Position numbers and translations under genes: made by a program
Notes under the pieces: model-generated
What the model was told of the DNA's origin: nothing
Databases searched by the model: none
The model's input: only the letters and a program-made list of their open reading frames with translations
Shown here: piece after piece, positions 49,109 through 56,516 of the stretch
Numbering within the stretch: position 1 is the first letter of the stretch
Layout: every line of letters starts with the position of its first letter
Origin: Solibacillus sp. FSL H8-0523
Lineage (GTDB): Bacteria > Bacillota > Bacilli > Bacillales_A > Planococcaceae
DNA length: 64,000 nt
Direction: 5' to 3'
NCBI RefSeq assembly: GCF_038051985.1
Contig: NZ_CP150291.1
Location: 1,674,001 to 1,738,000, forward strand

Positions 49109-50437
49109 ATGGAAAAACAGCTAGATATTCAGCAATTATTTAATTCGCATAAAGAGCAGCAGTTTAAGACGTTAACAGAGGAGTTTAGTAGCTTTAAAAA
49201 AGTGGTTATACAAGCGATTGAGCAGTCAAATCGTGAGGTGTTAATGACGGCGTTAGGTAATTATTCAGAGCCTTTTATTTTATTTGGGGATCATTATGAA
49301 GTCTTGCAGTTTTTTTATGATATAGAAGAGCCAATTAGCGTGCAGTGTCCAGAAATGTTGGCTGTGCTCTATTTAATCATTGGTCATTGCTACTATATCC
49401 AGTTAAATCAAAAGTTAGCGAAAAACTATTATAAAAAAGCAACAAGTATCGCCTTTGAATATCAAATTTATGAGGTAATATCCATTACGGGTAATAATAT
49501 AAGCAATATCAATATAGATCATGTCCCGGATGAAACGCTTTTTGAAATCAGTAAAATGTCCGCAATTTTTTATTTGTTGAAAAAAACGCAGCATGAGCCA
49601 AACTTTATCTACCGGATTATCACTCATGCCGAAATGGCCATCCGAACCAAACGCTTTGATTATGCCAACCAAGTGCTGGCACGCTTTGCGGATTCGCCAA
49701 ATATTAAAGAAAAAAGTAGAATGTGGTATCAAATTAAAGCGTTAAAGGGAGAGATCTTATTTGGCAAGGGACAATGCAAAGCCGCTCTAATCACTTTCCA
49801 GGAAGTGTTAATGGCGTGTGTTGTCGATAACCATTATAAGGACATCATTATTTATTGTAGTGAAAAATTAAGAGAATGTTTCACTTTTTTAAATAATCAA
49901 AAGCGCGCACATGATTTTGAACAATCGTCCAATCGTTATTTAAGCGAGGTTGAGTCCATTAATCAGAAGCTTGAGAATTACTTTAAGCAGAAGGTATCCC
50001 ATTTGCTTGAGGATCGCTATTCGGAGTCACGAGAGACGTTTGAGCAGGAAGCGCAGATCCTTTTTTCAGATTTAACGGAGCCCGGCTATACGCTAGCAGT
50101 CGTGGAATTTAAAACACTTTCACATGATTCTCGTATTGTAGAACATGTGATTAATATGCTAAATGACGAGATGCTTACAACCTTTTCTGCAAACGTAGTC
50201 TTATCTGCGCGCATGAATAAAACAACGGTATCTTTTGTTATCACACTGCCAGAACAGCAATTTGACGAGGAAGTAAAAGCCGTTTTTGCGACTATCCGCC
50301 AGCGTTATCCGAGGGGAGCTAGTGATTTAGAAGCGATGTATTTTGCGAGTGTTAATAATAAGGATAATGGGTTAGCCAGCTATGAAAAATGCCTAGAGCT
50401 CGCGAATGCGTATATTTATTACGAGTTGTATAAATGA
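49109..50437 (+). CDS. TPR protein with degenerate GGDEF-like C-terminus
   Basis: A 442-residue protein. TPR-like helices run from about residue 60 to 290 ('LYLIIGHCYYIQLNQKLAKN', 'KGEILFGKGQCKAALITF'). The final 130 residues follow the GGDEF fold: 'YTLAVVEFKTLSHDSRIV' (strand 1), 'MNKTTVSFVITLPEQ' where R-Y-GGDEF would be, and 'SYEKCLELANAYIYYELYK' for the usual 'Ad.ALY.AK' end. Catalytic GGDEF residues are absent, so it cannot be a normal diguanylate cyclase; it may bind a nucleotide or a partner. Domain call is by pattern. Confidence 0.6.
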   Translation: MEKQLDIQQLFNSHKEQQFKTLTEEFSSFKKVVIQAIEQSNREVLMTALGNYSEPFILFGDHYEVLQFFYDIEEPISVQCPEMLAVLYLIIGHCYYIQLNQKLAKNYYKKATSIAFEYQIYEVISITGNNISNINIDHVPDETLFEISKMSAIFYLLKKTQHEPNFIYRIITHAEMAIRTKRFDYANQVLARFADSPNIKEKSRMWYQIKALKGEILFGKGQCKAALITFQEVLMACVVDNHYKDIIIYCSEKLRECFTFLNNQKRAHDFEQSSNRYLSEVESINQKLENYFKQKVSHLLEDRYSESRETFEQEAQILFSDLTEPGYTLAVVEFKTLSHDSRIVEHVINMLNDEMLTTFSANVVLSARMNKTTVSFVITLPEQQFDEEVKAVFATIRQRYPRGASDLEAMYFASVNNKDNGLASYEKCLELANAYIYYELYK

Positions 50438-50557
50438 AGGATTACCCCTATTTATTTTAGAATTTTACCAAAATACTAAAAATTCTAAAAAATAACTTTC
50501 GAAATTCTGTGATTACCTTTAGAATAGAAGTAGCGACATCAGAGGAGGTATCATTTT

Positions 50558-51199
50558 ATGTTAGTGAAACAAAGAATTGTTAAGAAGAAAGACGTTAGTT
50601 ATGTTAAGGAATCGGATACAATTTCTCACGTACTTGGTCAGTTAAATGACAATGGCTTCCGTTGTATTCCGGTGTTAGATGACAACGGCGGAAAATTTAT
50701 TGGCAATATTTATAAAGTAGAAGTACTAGAGTACAAGCTTAAAGACGGCGATATGAAGCAGCCGGTGAAAAATTTAGCTGAAGAGGGCGATGCATTCGTT
50801 CACGAAAACAGCTCATTTTTCGAGGTGTTCCATTCAATTAAGCAATTACCTTATTTAGCGGTTACCGATACAAAAGGCAACTTTGCAGGCATTCTCCCGC
50901 ACTCTAAGGTGTTTGAATTACTAGAAGAGGCGTGGGGCTATCGAACAGGCAGCTGTGCAGTGACAATTGCGCTACCAGATACAGATGGCATTTTAATCAA
51001 AGTGCTAACAGCTGTGAAAAAGGTATGGCCATTACACTGTGTGTTCTCATTAGACGACGACACTACATACTTACGTCGCGTAGTTATTACCCTGACAAAA
51101 GGCGCGAAACAAGCAACTGTCGACGAATTAGAGCAAGCAATGGTTAAGCAAGGTGCACGTATTATTGATATCGAAGTGTTTGATAAAGAAAACTTCTAA
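50558..51199 (+). CDS. CBS-domain plus ACT-like protein (CbpA-like)
   Basis: A 213-residue protein: a CBS pair covers about residues 1-130 ('VSYVKESDTISHVLGQLNDN', 'FRCIPVLDDNG', later 'LPYLAVTDTKGNFAGILP'), and an ACT-like domain the end ('GSCAVTIALPDTDGILIKVL', then 'RRVVITLTKG'). The CBS-ACT arrangement matches Listeria CbpA, a cyclic-di-AMP-binding protein. Cyclic-di-AMP binding is therefore plausible but not shown. GAGGAGG site; terminator at 51,209. Confidence 0.75.
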   Translation: MLVKQRIVKKKDVSYVKESDTISHVLGQLNDNGFRCIPVLDDNGGKFIGNIYKVEVLEYKLKDGDMKQPVKNLAEEGDAFVHENSSFFEVFHSIKQLPYLAVTDTKGNFAGILPHSKVFELLEEAWGYRTGSCAVTIALPDTDGILIKVLTAVKKVWPLHCVFSLDDDTTYLRRVVITLTKGAKQATVDELEQAMVKQGARIIDIEVFDKENF

Positions 51200-51208
51200 T
51201 TTTTTAGG

Positions 51209-51241
51209 GCCTTCACTTTTTGTGGAGGCTTTATTTATTTT
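51209..51241 (+). terminator. Terminator after the CBS-ACT gene
   Basis: GCCTTCAC/GTGGAGGC stem (one G-U) with a T5 loop and a T-rich tail. Confidence 0.8.
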
Positions 51242-51372
51242 ACTTATAAATAATTAGAATGAAAAAACGTGTAGTGCCTTTTCTAGTAAAATGTTATCGG
51301 AATGATTGTCACTATTTTGGTTTTAACTTCATAAAATGCAGGGAATAGTAAGCCTAAAAGTGGGTGAAGATC

Positions 51373-51750
51373 ATGCAAACAGCATTAAAATATTTCCGTC
51401 AAACGCATCTAGACTATTTATGGCTTCATTTTTTAGTCGCGGTTGTACTGGTTTTTACATCGGTTTTTTGGTTTGTTGTTCCGTATTTCATCATTAGTTA
51501 CGGCAAGTATTCGCCGAGCACCTTGCAGAAAATCCTTATTTTAGGAACAATGTATACCGCTCCGTCGTTTTTGATTACACTCCATTGCTGGTTTATCAAT
51601 CTTAAAGCAGCGTTGAAATGGAAGGAAAAGCACCCTGATGGAAGTATTTGGACGTGGCTGCTGCGCTTTCAGTCGATTACGATTGTTATCGTCATTGTGT
51701 TTACTTCGATTATTTACTCGAGTCTGTTCATTATCGATATGCTTCGATAA
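51373..51750 (+). CDS. Small membrane protein, three helices
   Basis: No family is recognised. A 125-residue membrane protein with three hydrophobic helices (about residues 18-44, 57-77 and 98-122) and a short charged loop ('ALKWKEKHPDGS'). ATG at 51373; the preceding GTGGGTGA serves as ribosome site. It precedes ccdA with a 139-base gap. Confidence 0.65.
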   Translation: MQTALKYFRQTHLDYLWLHFLVAVVLVFTSVFWFVVPYFIISYGKYSPSTLQKILILGTMYTAPSFLITLHCWFINLKAALKWKEKHPDGSIWTWLLRFQSITIVIVIVFTSIIYSSLFIIDMLR

Positions 51751-51888
51751 GACCGTGCCTTTATACAGGAAACAGAGGGCTAGCTGAGGCTGGGTTATAT
51801 GTCAAAAAATGTTCACATCTCAAATGGAAGTATTGTGACTGGAAATTTGGTACGATAAGTTCATTACGATGAAGGAGATTTGAACAGC

Positions 51889-52599
51889 ATGAATACAGAT
51901 TTAAATGTCTTCTTAGCGTTTGGTGCTGGATTTTTAAGCTTTATATCGCCCTGCACCTTACCGCTTTATCCTGCGTTTTTGTCGTATATAACCGGCATGA
52001 CGTTAGACGAGCTTAAAAGCGAACGAGGAATGATGCAAAAACGCGCAGTATTACATACATTATTTTTCCTGCTTGGCTTTTCAATCATATTTATTGCAAT
52101 CGGCTTTGGCACAACACTTGCACAAGAGTTTTTCTGGCAATACCAGGACCTTATGCGCCAAATTGGAGCGATATTGATCGTCGTATTTGGTCTCATGATC
52201 GTAGGGTTATTACAGGTAGATTTTCTTATGAAGGACCGAAAATTCCAATTTAAAAACCGTCCGTCTGGCTACGTTGGCTCGGTGTTTATTGGTTTAGCAT
52301 TTGCAGCAGGCTGGACACCATGTACAGGACCTATTTTAATGTCGATTATCGCACTAGGCGGTACCAATCCTGATTCAGCGATTTGGTATATGCTTGCATA
52401 TTATTTAGGCTTTGCGATTCCGTTCTTTACACTCTCATTCTTCATTTCTCGTATGCAATGGATTCGTAAGCACAGCCAAAAAATCGTGAAAGTCGGCGGA
52501 TATATTATGATTGCTGTCGGAATTTTATTATTCTTTGATGGGCTCACATATATCATCACCATTTTCTCATCGATTTTCGGTGGTTTTACTGGATTCTAA
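51889..52599 (+). CDS. ccdA: CcdA thiol-disulfide electron carrier
   Basis: A six-helix DsbD/CcdA-family protein of 236 residues. The redox cysteines lie in 'GFLSFISPCTLPLYPAFLSY' (first helix) and 'AAGWTPCTGPILMS' (fourth). It passes reducing power across the membrane for cytochrome c maturation and spore or extracytoplasmic thiol proteins. The order ccdA-ccdB-ccdC follows that in Bacillus. ATG at 51889 after GAAGGAG. Confidence 0.93.
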   Translation: MNTDLNVFLAFGAGFLSFISPCTLPLYPAFLSYITGMTLDELKSERGMMQKRAVLHTLFFLLGFSIIFIAIGFGTTLAQEFFWQYQDLMRQIGAILIVVFGLMIVGLLQVDFLMKDRKFQFKNRPSGYVGSVFIGLAFAAGWTPCTGPILMSIIALGGTNPDSAIWYMLAYYLGFAIPFFTLSFFISRMQWIRKHSQKIVKVGGYIMIAVGILLFFDGLTYIITIFSSIFGGFTGF

Positions 52600-52654
52600 T
52601 TGTTTCGAACACGTTTCTAGCGTGGTATACTAAGGAAAGTGATGTGAGAGCTAC

Positions 52655-53023
52655 ATGCCAACAGTTTTAGTTGTAGATGATGCGTTATTTATGCGTGTTG
52701 CGATCGGTAATATGTTAAAAGAATGGGGATTTGAAATCGTCGGTGAGGCGGAGAATGGTAAAGAGGCAATCGCACTTTATGACCAATTGAAGCCGGATCT
52801 TGTGACGATGGATGTCACGATGCCAGTTATGACGGGCATTGATGCCGTTAAAACGATCGTTGATAAAGACCCTGACGCAAAGGTGATTATGATTACAGCA
52901 CTTGGGCAGCAAAAGAAAATCAAGGCTGCCATAGAAAGTGGAGCGAAAGACTTTATTACAAAACCTTTTCAACCCGAACAATTAAAAGAAGTAGCATTTA
53001 ACATCCTCAATTTAACGTATTAA
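52655..53023 (+). CDS. ccdB: Stand-alone receiver protein CcdB (YneI)
   Basis: A 122-residue CheY-like receiver: 'VLVVDDALFMR' (Asp8-Asp9), 'PDLVTMDVTMP' (phospho-acceptor Asp53), Thr in 'VIMITAL' and Lys103 in 'FITKPF'. It has no output domain. It sits between ccdA and ccdC as in B. subtilis yneI; its partner kinase is unknown. Start at ATG 52655 after GATGTGAGAG. Confidence 0.85.
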   Translation: MPTVLVVDDALFMRVAIGNMLKEWGFEIVGEAENGKEAIALYDQLKPDLVTMDVTMPVMTGIDAVKTIVDKDPDAKVIMITALGQQKKIKAAIESGAKDFITKPFQPEQLKEVAFNILNLTY

Positions 53024-53047
53024 AGTCAGCTGTAGAGGAGGATTATC

Positions 53048-53539
53048 ATGTTTGACAATATCCCTTCTCACTATTTAATAATTGGTACGACGATTATGGC
53101 CGCATTCATGGGAACCTTCGCACTCTTCGTTCGCTTACGTGCCCAAAAGAAACCTGTAAGTGCGAAAAAAATTCTCATTCCACCATTTGCGATGTCAACA
53201 GGTGCATTAATGTTTATTTTTGAGGAATTCCGCGTAGCGCCCTTGCAAATAGTAGAGGCAGTCGCACTAGGCTTAGTGTTTTCTGTCATCTTAATTGCCA
53301 CGTCGAAATTTGAAGTACGTGAGTCGGCAATTTATATGAAACAATCCAAGGCGTTTCCTTTTATATTAGTGGGATTATTAGTTTTCCGTATTATTTTGAA
53401 AACGCTATTTGCCGATAGCTTAGATGTCGGAGAATTAGCAGGTATGTTCTTTATTTTAGCGTTTTCCATGCTACTACCATGGCGTATTGGCATGCTCATT
53501 AAATTCAAAAAGCTTCAAAAATCACAAATTATTTCATGA
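53048..53539 (+). CDS. ccdC: Membrane protein CcdC (YneJ)
   Basis: A 163-residue protein with about five hydrophobic helices ('HYLIIGTTIMAAFMGTFALF', 'QIVEAVALGLVFSVILIAT') separated by short charged loops. It is the third member of the ccdA-yneI-yneJ array; CcdC is not required for cytochrome c synthesis in Bacillus, and its activity is unknown. GAGGAGG before the ATG. Confidence 0.85.
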   Translation: MFDNIPSHYLIIGTTIMAAFMGTFALFVRLRAQKKPVSAKKILIPPFAMSTGALMFIFEEFRVAPLQIVEAVALGLVFSVILIATSKFEVRESAIYMKQSKAFPFILVGLLVFRIILKTLFADSLDVGELAGMFFILAFSMLLPWRIGMLIKFKKLQKSQIIS

Positions 53540-53544
53540 GAAAA

Positions 53545-53685
53545 GTGCTAAAGCGCCCATTAAGCCCCGACAGACATTGGAGGACCTGACGCAAAAGTAA
53601 AAGCTCCACCACTTTTGCAGGAGGGTTCGAAATGTCCGAGGGGCTGGCGCTTTAGCCTAGACACTGTTATAAAGCTAAAATTTTA
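53545..53685. repeat. Structured intergenic repeat, family S copy 2
   Basis: Homologous in inverse orientation to 46155-46298. GCTAAAGCGCC pairs perfectly with GGCGCTTTAGC over 11 bp, then AGCCCC with GGGGCT, and an inner GCAAAAGT/ACTTTTGC arm lies in the middle. The stem differs from that of copy 1 at several paired positions while pairing is kept. Confidence 0.85.
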
Positions 53686-53734
53686 TACTTTATCTTGAAA
53701 AAAGGGATGTGCTGAAAATTTCAGCGCATCCCTT

Positions 53735-54178
53735 TTAAGCTTCAAATAAATGATCGTATGGTGTTGTATCGATGTGCATTTGTTTTAATTTTTTGCGTAA
53801 AAACTTATGGTCACGCTTAGGCGAGGCAATAATATAGCCGCGAATAATTAAGTCCGTATTAATTTTCGTAGCATGCTCGTCCAGTGCAATTTCTCCGATT
53901 TTCCCCGCAATCTTTTCCTTCGCTACTTGACGAAACAGCTCTGGCACTGGGGTTACGAGTTCTGCAAGTAACGCCTTTTCCTCATCGCCCCATAGATGAA
54001 TTGTTTTATCTAAGTAGATGTTTTGCCAATCTAAATCTGATTTCCCGTCTTGCTTTGGAAGCGATTTTAAAAACTTGCGGAACATAAAGAAGCCGCCAAT
54101 GCCCATTATGCCAACTAATGCTACAACCCAAAATAAAATAAACCATAAAAACCAGCCATCTAAGCCCACAATTGTCAC
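53735..54178 (-). CDS. yneK: DUF2621 membrane protein (YneK-like)
   Basis: A 147-residue protein with one or two N-terminal hydrophobic helices (about residues 8-33) and a soluble tail ending 'DTTPYDHLFEA', the pattern of DUF2621. B. subtilis also has yneK after yneJ, so synteny supports the name; here it reads in the opposite direction to the ccd genes. ATG at 54178 behind a GAGGTG-type site. Function not known. Confidence 0.85.
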   Translation of the reverse strand: MTIVGLDGWFLWFILFWVVALVGIMGIGGFFMFRKFLKSLPKQDGKSDLDWQNIYLDKTIHLWGDEEKALLAELVTPVPELFRQVAKEKIAGKIGEIALDEHATKINTDLIIRGYIIASPKRDHKFLRKKLKQMHIDTTPYDHLFEA

Positions 54179-54214
54179 CTCTAATTAAATTCAAATCTTT
54201 TTTCTTTTGCATCT

Positions 54215-54410
54215 AATACGTTCTGCTACGTTCCGGGGAAGCTTTCCGCGGGCACGGCTCCAACTAATTTTTTGCGCCTCTTACGGCGGCACTAAAAATG
54301 GATTTTCCGCACGGTGCTCCTGTCGCTACGCTTGCGTCGCAAATAAAGATTTGCTGTTCACGCAGGAGTCCCCCCTCCACTTCGCGCCACTCTGCTTTGG
54401 TATAGAATGT
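54215..54410. repeat. GC-rich Bacillaceae-type intergenic repeat
   Basis: The run 'GTTCCGGGGAAGCTTTCCGC' and, later, 'CACGCAGGAGTC' followed by 'CCTCCACTTCGC' strongly resemble a dispersed intergenic repeat common in Bacillaceae/Planococcaceae genomes. It is clearly more GC-rich than its surroundings. A reading frame exists through it but has no coding character. The 54,178-54,879 gap holds this, an AT-rich stretch, and the P-family palindrome. Confidence 0.5.
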
Positions 54411-54651
54411 GCTTCTATCAAAATGATGAAGTAAATAAATTGGGGAAAATTCCCCTTAAAAAATCATGCTACTTTTAATAAAAGATAATATAGGAAAAGA
54501 AACATCTAATAAAAGAATTTCCTACAGAAAGTAGCGTATTGATTAAACGCATATTCAATTAATAGGGAAAAATTTTTTCCACCAACCGCCGCCTCGCGTT
54601 AGCGCTAGCGGCTTGATTGTGCGCTTTTCACTTTATACCGAGAGCAAGATT

Positions 54652-54746
54652 ATTGATTGGCGGGCCTCGCAAACGGCATGAAAGACAGTAGTATGGACAC
54701 GTACCACGTGGCCATAATGCGGTCTTGCCGTAGCCTGCCGATTAAT
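54652..54746. repeat. Palindromic intergenic repeat, family P copy 2
   Basis: Same element as 45010-45096: AAGACAGTAGTATGG (54682-54696), TACCACGTGGCCATA and TCTTGCCGTAGCC are conserved. The inner stem has three mismatches; the outer arms ATTGGCGGGC and GCCTGCCGAT still pair. Confidence 0.75.
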
Positions 54747-54878
54747 ATGCAGAAACAGATTAGAAATGCGCCTCATTTTCTCACTAATTCCTATTATATA
54801 TTTTTTTGTAATTATTTTCATTTTATTTTCCCTTTTTTCGAAAATTCGTGACATATATAAGGTAAGGAGGTGATAAGC

Positions 54879-55097
54879 ATGAACGATTTCGGATTCTTAA
54901 GTTCGACAATCACGGTGTATTTCGAAACGGGTGTTGATGCCAATGATGATTTAATCATCGGGAGCTCAACGTACCGTAACGTTTCGAGTAATGTAACGGC
55001 TGCACAGATTCAAGCAGTTGCAACAGCACTTGTTGGTTTAACGGACTACACGTATTTAGAGACGGTGAAAACGACAAAAGATTTAGTAGTGGCTTAA
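54879..55097 (+). CDS. DUF1659 protein
   Basis: A 72-residue protein with the DUF1659 pattern ('ITVYFETGVDANDDLIIGSS' and 'DYTYLETVKTTKDLVV' near the end). In Bacillales it occurs with DUF2922 and YvrJ genes, as here. AAGGAGGTGAT precedes the ATG at 54879. Function unknown. Confidence 0.85.
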   Translation: MNDFGFLSSTITVYFETGVDANDDLIIGSSTYRNVSSNVTAAQIQAVATALVGLTDYTYLETVKTTKDLVVA

Positions 55098-55129
55098 TAG
55101 CACTCATCTAGGGGGAGGAGGTGAACTAA

Positions 55130-55351
55130 ATGACACAGGTATTACAACTAGTGTTTGCAAATGTCGAAGGAAAGACGATGACATTGAATGTGAAAAATCC
55201 AAAGCCGAACTTAACGGAGGCAGAGGTAAACGCAGCGGTGCAGACGATTGCCGATCAAGGTATCTTTTCACATGAAGGGTTAGTGTTCAATGTGAAAAAG
55301 TCAGCGAAAATCGTGGAGCGTAATGTGACGCAATTCGAACTAAATGCATAA
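55130..55351 (+). CDS. DUF2922 protein
   Basis: A 73-residue protein with the family pattern 'LQLVFANVEGKTMTLNVKNP' and 'EAEVNAAVQTIADQGIF'. It belongs to the conserved trio with DUF1659 (33 bases upstream) and YvrJ. GGGAGGAGGTGA before the ATG. Function unknown. Confidence 0.87.
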   Translation: MTQVLQLVFANVEGKTMTLNVKNPKPNLTEAEVNAAVQTIADQGIFSHEGLVFNVKKSAKIVERNVTQFELNA

Positions 55352-55357
55352 GGAACG

Positions 55358-55394
55358 CAACCGGTAAAGTGAGAAGCTTTACCGGTTGTTTTTA
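55358..55394 (+). terminator. Terminator after DUF2922
   Basis: CAACCGGTAAAG/CTTTACCGGTTG, a perfect 12-bp stem, with T5. It lies between the DUF2922 and YvrJ genes, so only partial read-through would reach the latter. Confidence 0.85.
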
Positions 55395-55439
55395 GTTAAT
55401 GAACGGCGCTTTAGCACTTATAAATGAGGAGGTGATTTT

Positions 55440-55580
55440 ATGGAACAGTGGATTGCGCTTGTCCAAGAGGTGACGTTTCCAATCTTTATCACATTTTATT
55501 TGTTATATCGTATTGAATCGAAGCTTGAGGCCATTCATACGGCACTTGTTTCGTTGAATCCACCAGACAAACTAACGTGA
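55440..55580 (+). CDS. YvrJ-family membrane peptide, 46 aa
   Basis: A short gene: ATG at 55440 after GAGGAGGTGAT, TGA at 55578. The peptide opens 'MEQWIALVQEVTFPIFITFY' (one transmembrane helix) and continues 'LLYRIESKLEAIHTAL'. This is the YvrJ family signature, and it completes the DUF1659-DUF2922-YvrJ trio. Confidence 0.85.
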   Translation: MEQWIALVQEVTFPIFITFYLLYRIESKLEAIHTALVSLNPPDKLT

Positions 55581-55694
55581 GTTGTGAAACGAAACTTCAC
55601 AAAATGGCAACGAAACTTTCGCGCGTTTTCTATTGTACTGCGCGCGAACTTCCTTTAAGATGAAGGTAATGTTTGGAAGAGTGGAGAGAGAGAC

Positions 55695-56294
55695 ATGAAA
55701 AAAATGGCACTACTATTCACAGCGCTGACGGTTATGATGCTTGGCGCCTGTAGCAACTATCAATTCAAAGCAACGACCAATTTCGAACTAGATAATTTCA
55801 ATGTACAAGACCACCGAGAAAACCCGGTTTCCTTAGACAGCTTAAAGGGCGAACCGTGGCTGGCAATGTTCATTTTCACAAACTGTCCGGATATTTGTCC
55901 ACCAATGACGTATAACATGAAAATGATCCAAGACGAGCTAATTGCAAAAGGTGTAGAAGATTACAAAATCGTCGCATTTACAGTCGATCCAAAAAGAGAC
56001 ACAGCAGACGTATTGAAGGCGTATATCGATAATTACGGCGTGGCAGATGAATCGAAATGGTATTTACTAAATGGCTATGACCAAAAATTTATCGAGCAAT
56101 ATGCGAAGAAATCCTTTAAAACACAAGTACTTGCCATGCAAGATAGCGTCGTGCATGCCAATACGTTTTATTTAGTCGACCAAAACGGCGTGGCAGTGAA
56201 AAACTATAGCGGTGTACAAGTAGGCAATAGTGAAGTGCCGTTTGACACGATTGTTACGGATTTAGAAACATTGATTAAACAAGGAAATAAGTAA
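55695..56294 (+). CDS. ypmQ: SCO1/SenC-type copper chaperone lipoprotein
   Basis: A 199-residue lipoprotein. Signal with lipobox 'MLGAC' (Cys19), then a thioredoxin-like SCO domain with Cys-x3-Cys ('FTNCPDICPPM', Cys64 and Cys68) and His154 ('VVHANTFYLVD'), the three copper ligands. It helps assemble the CuA centre of cytochrome c oxidase on the outer face of the membrane. ATG at 55695 behind a GAGAG site; terminator at 56,302. The copper genes at the right end of the window are not linked to it. Confidence 0.9.
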   Translation: MKKMALLFTALTVMMLGACSNYQFKATTNFELDNFNVQDHRENPVSLDSLKGEPWLAMFIFTNCPDICPPMTYNMKMIQDELIAKGVEDYKIVAFTVDPKRDTADVLKAYIDNYGVADESKWYLLNGYDQKFIEQYAKKSFKTQVLAMQDSVVHANTFYLVDQNGVAVKNYSGVQVGNSEVPFDTIVTDLETLIKQGNK

Positions 56295-56301
56295 TGTGTA
56301 G

Positions 56302-56330
56302 CTGTACTCTTTTGGGAGTGCAGTTTTTTT
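56302..56330 (+). terminator. Terminator after the SCO1 gene
   Basis: CTGTACTC/GAGTGCAG stem (one G-U) with a 6-base loop and T7. Confidence 0.85.
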
Positions 56331-56516
56331 ATGGATGAAGTTTCGAAATTCGCTAAGCATTTGCGTTTTTTTTCCGATGTATATAGTAATGCAGAAACTG
56401 AATTATCTAAAATTTATGCTGTTTTAATGGGAAAATTGGTAACTTTTCCTTAGAGGACCAAAATAAGAGTACCGAGATGTATAATAGAAGAAACACGTAA
56501 GTGAGGGAGATGTCAT

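Noticed and set aside
54207-54434. Possible 75-residue protein
   Set aside because: The frame runs through a GC-rich intergenic repeat and has no ribosome site or family pattern.
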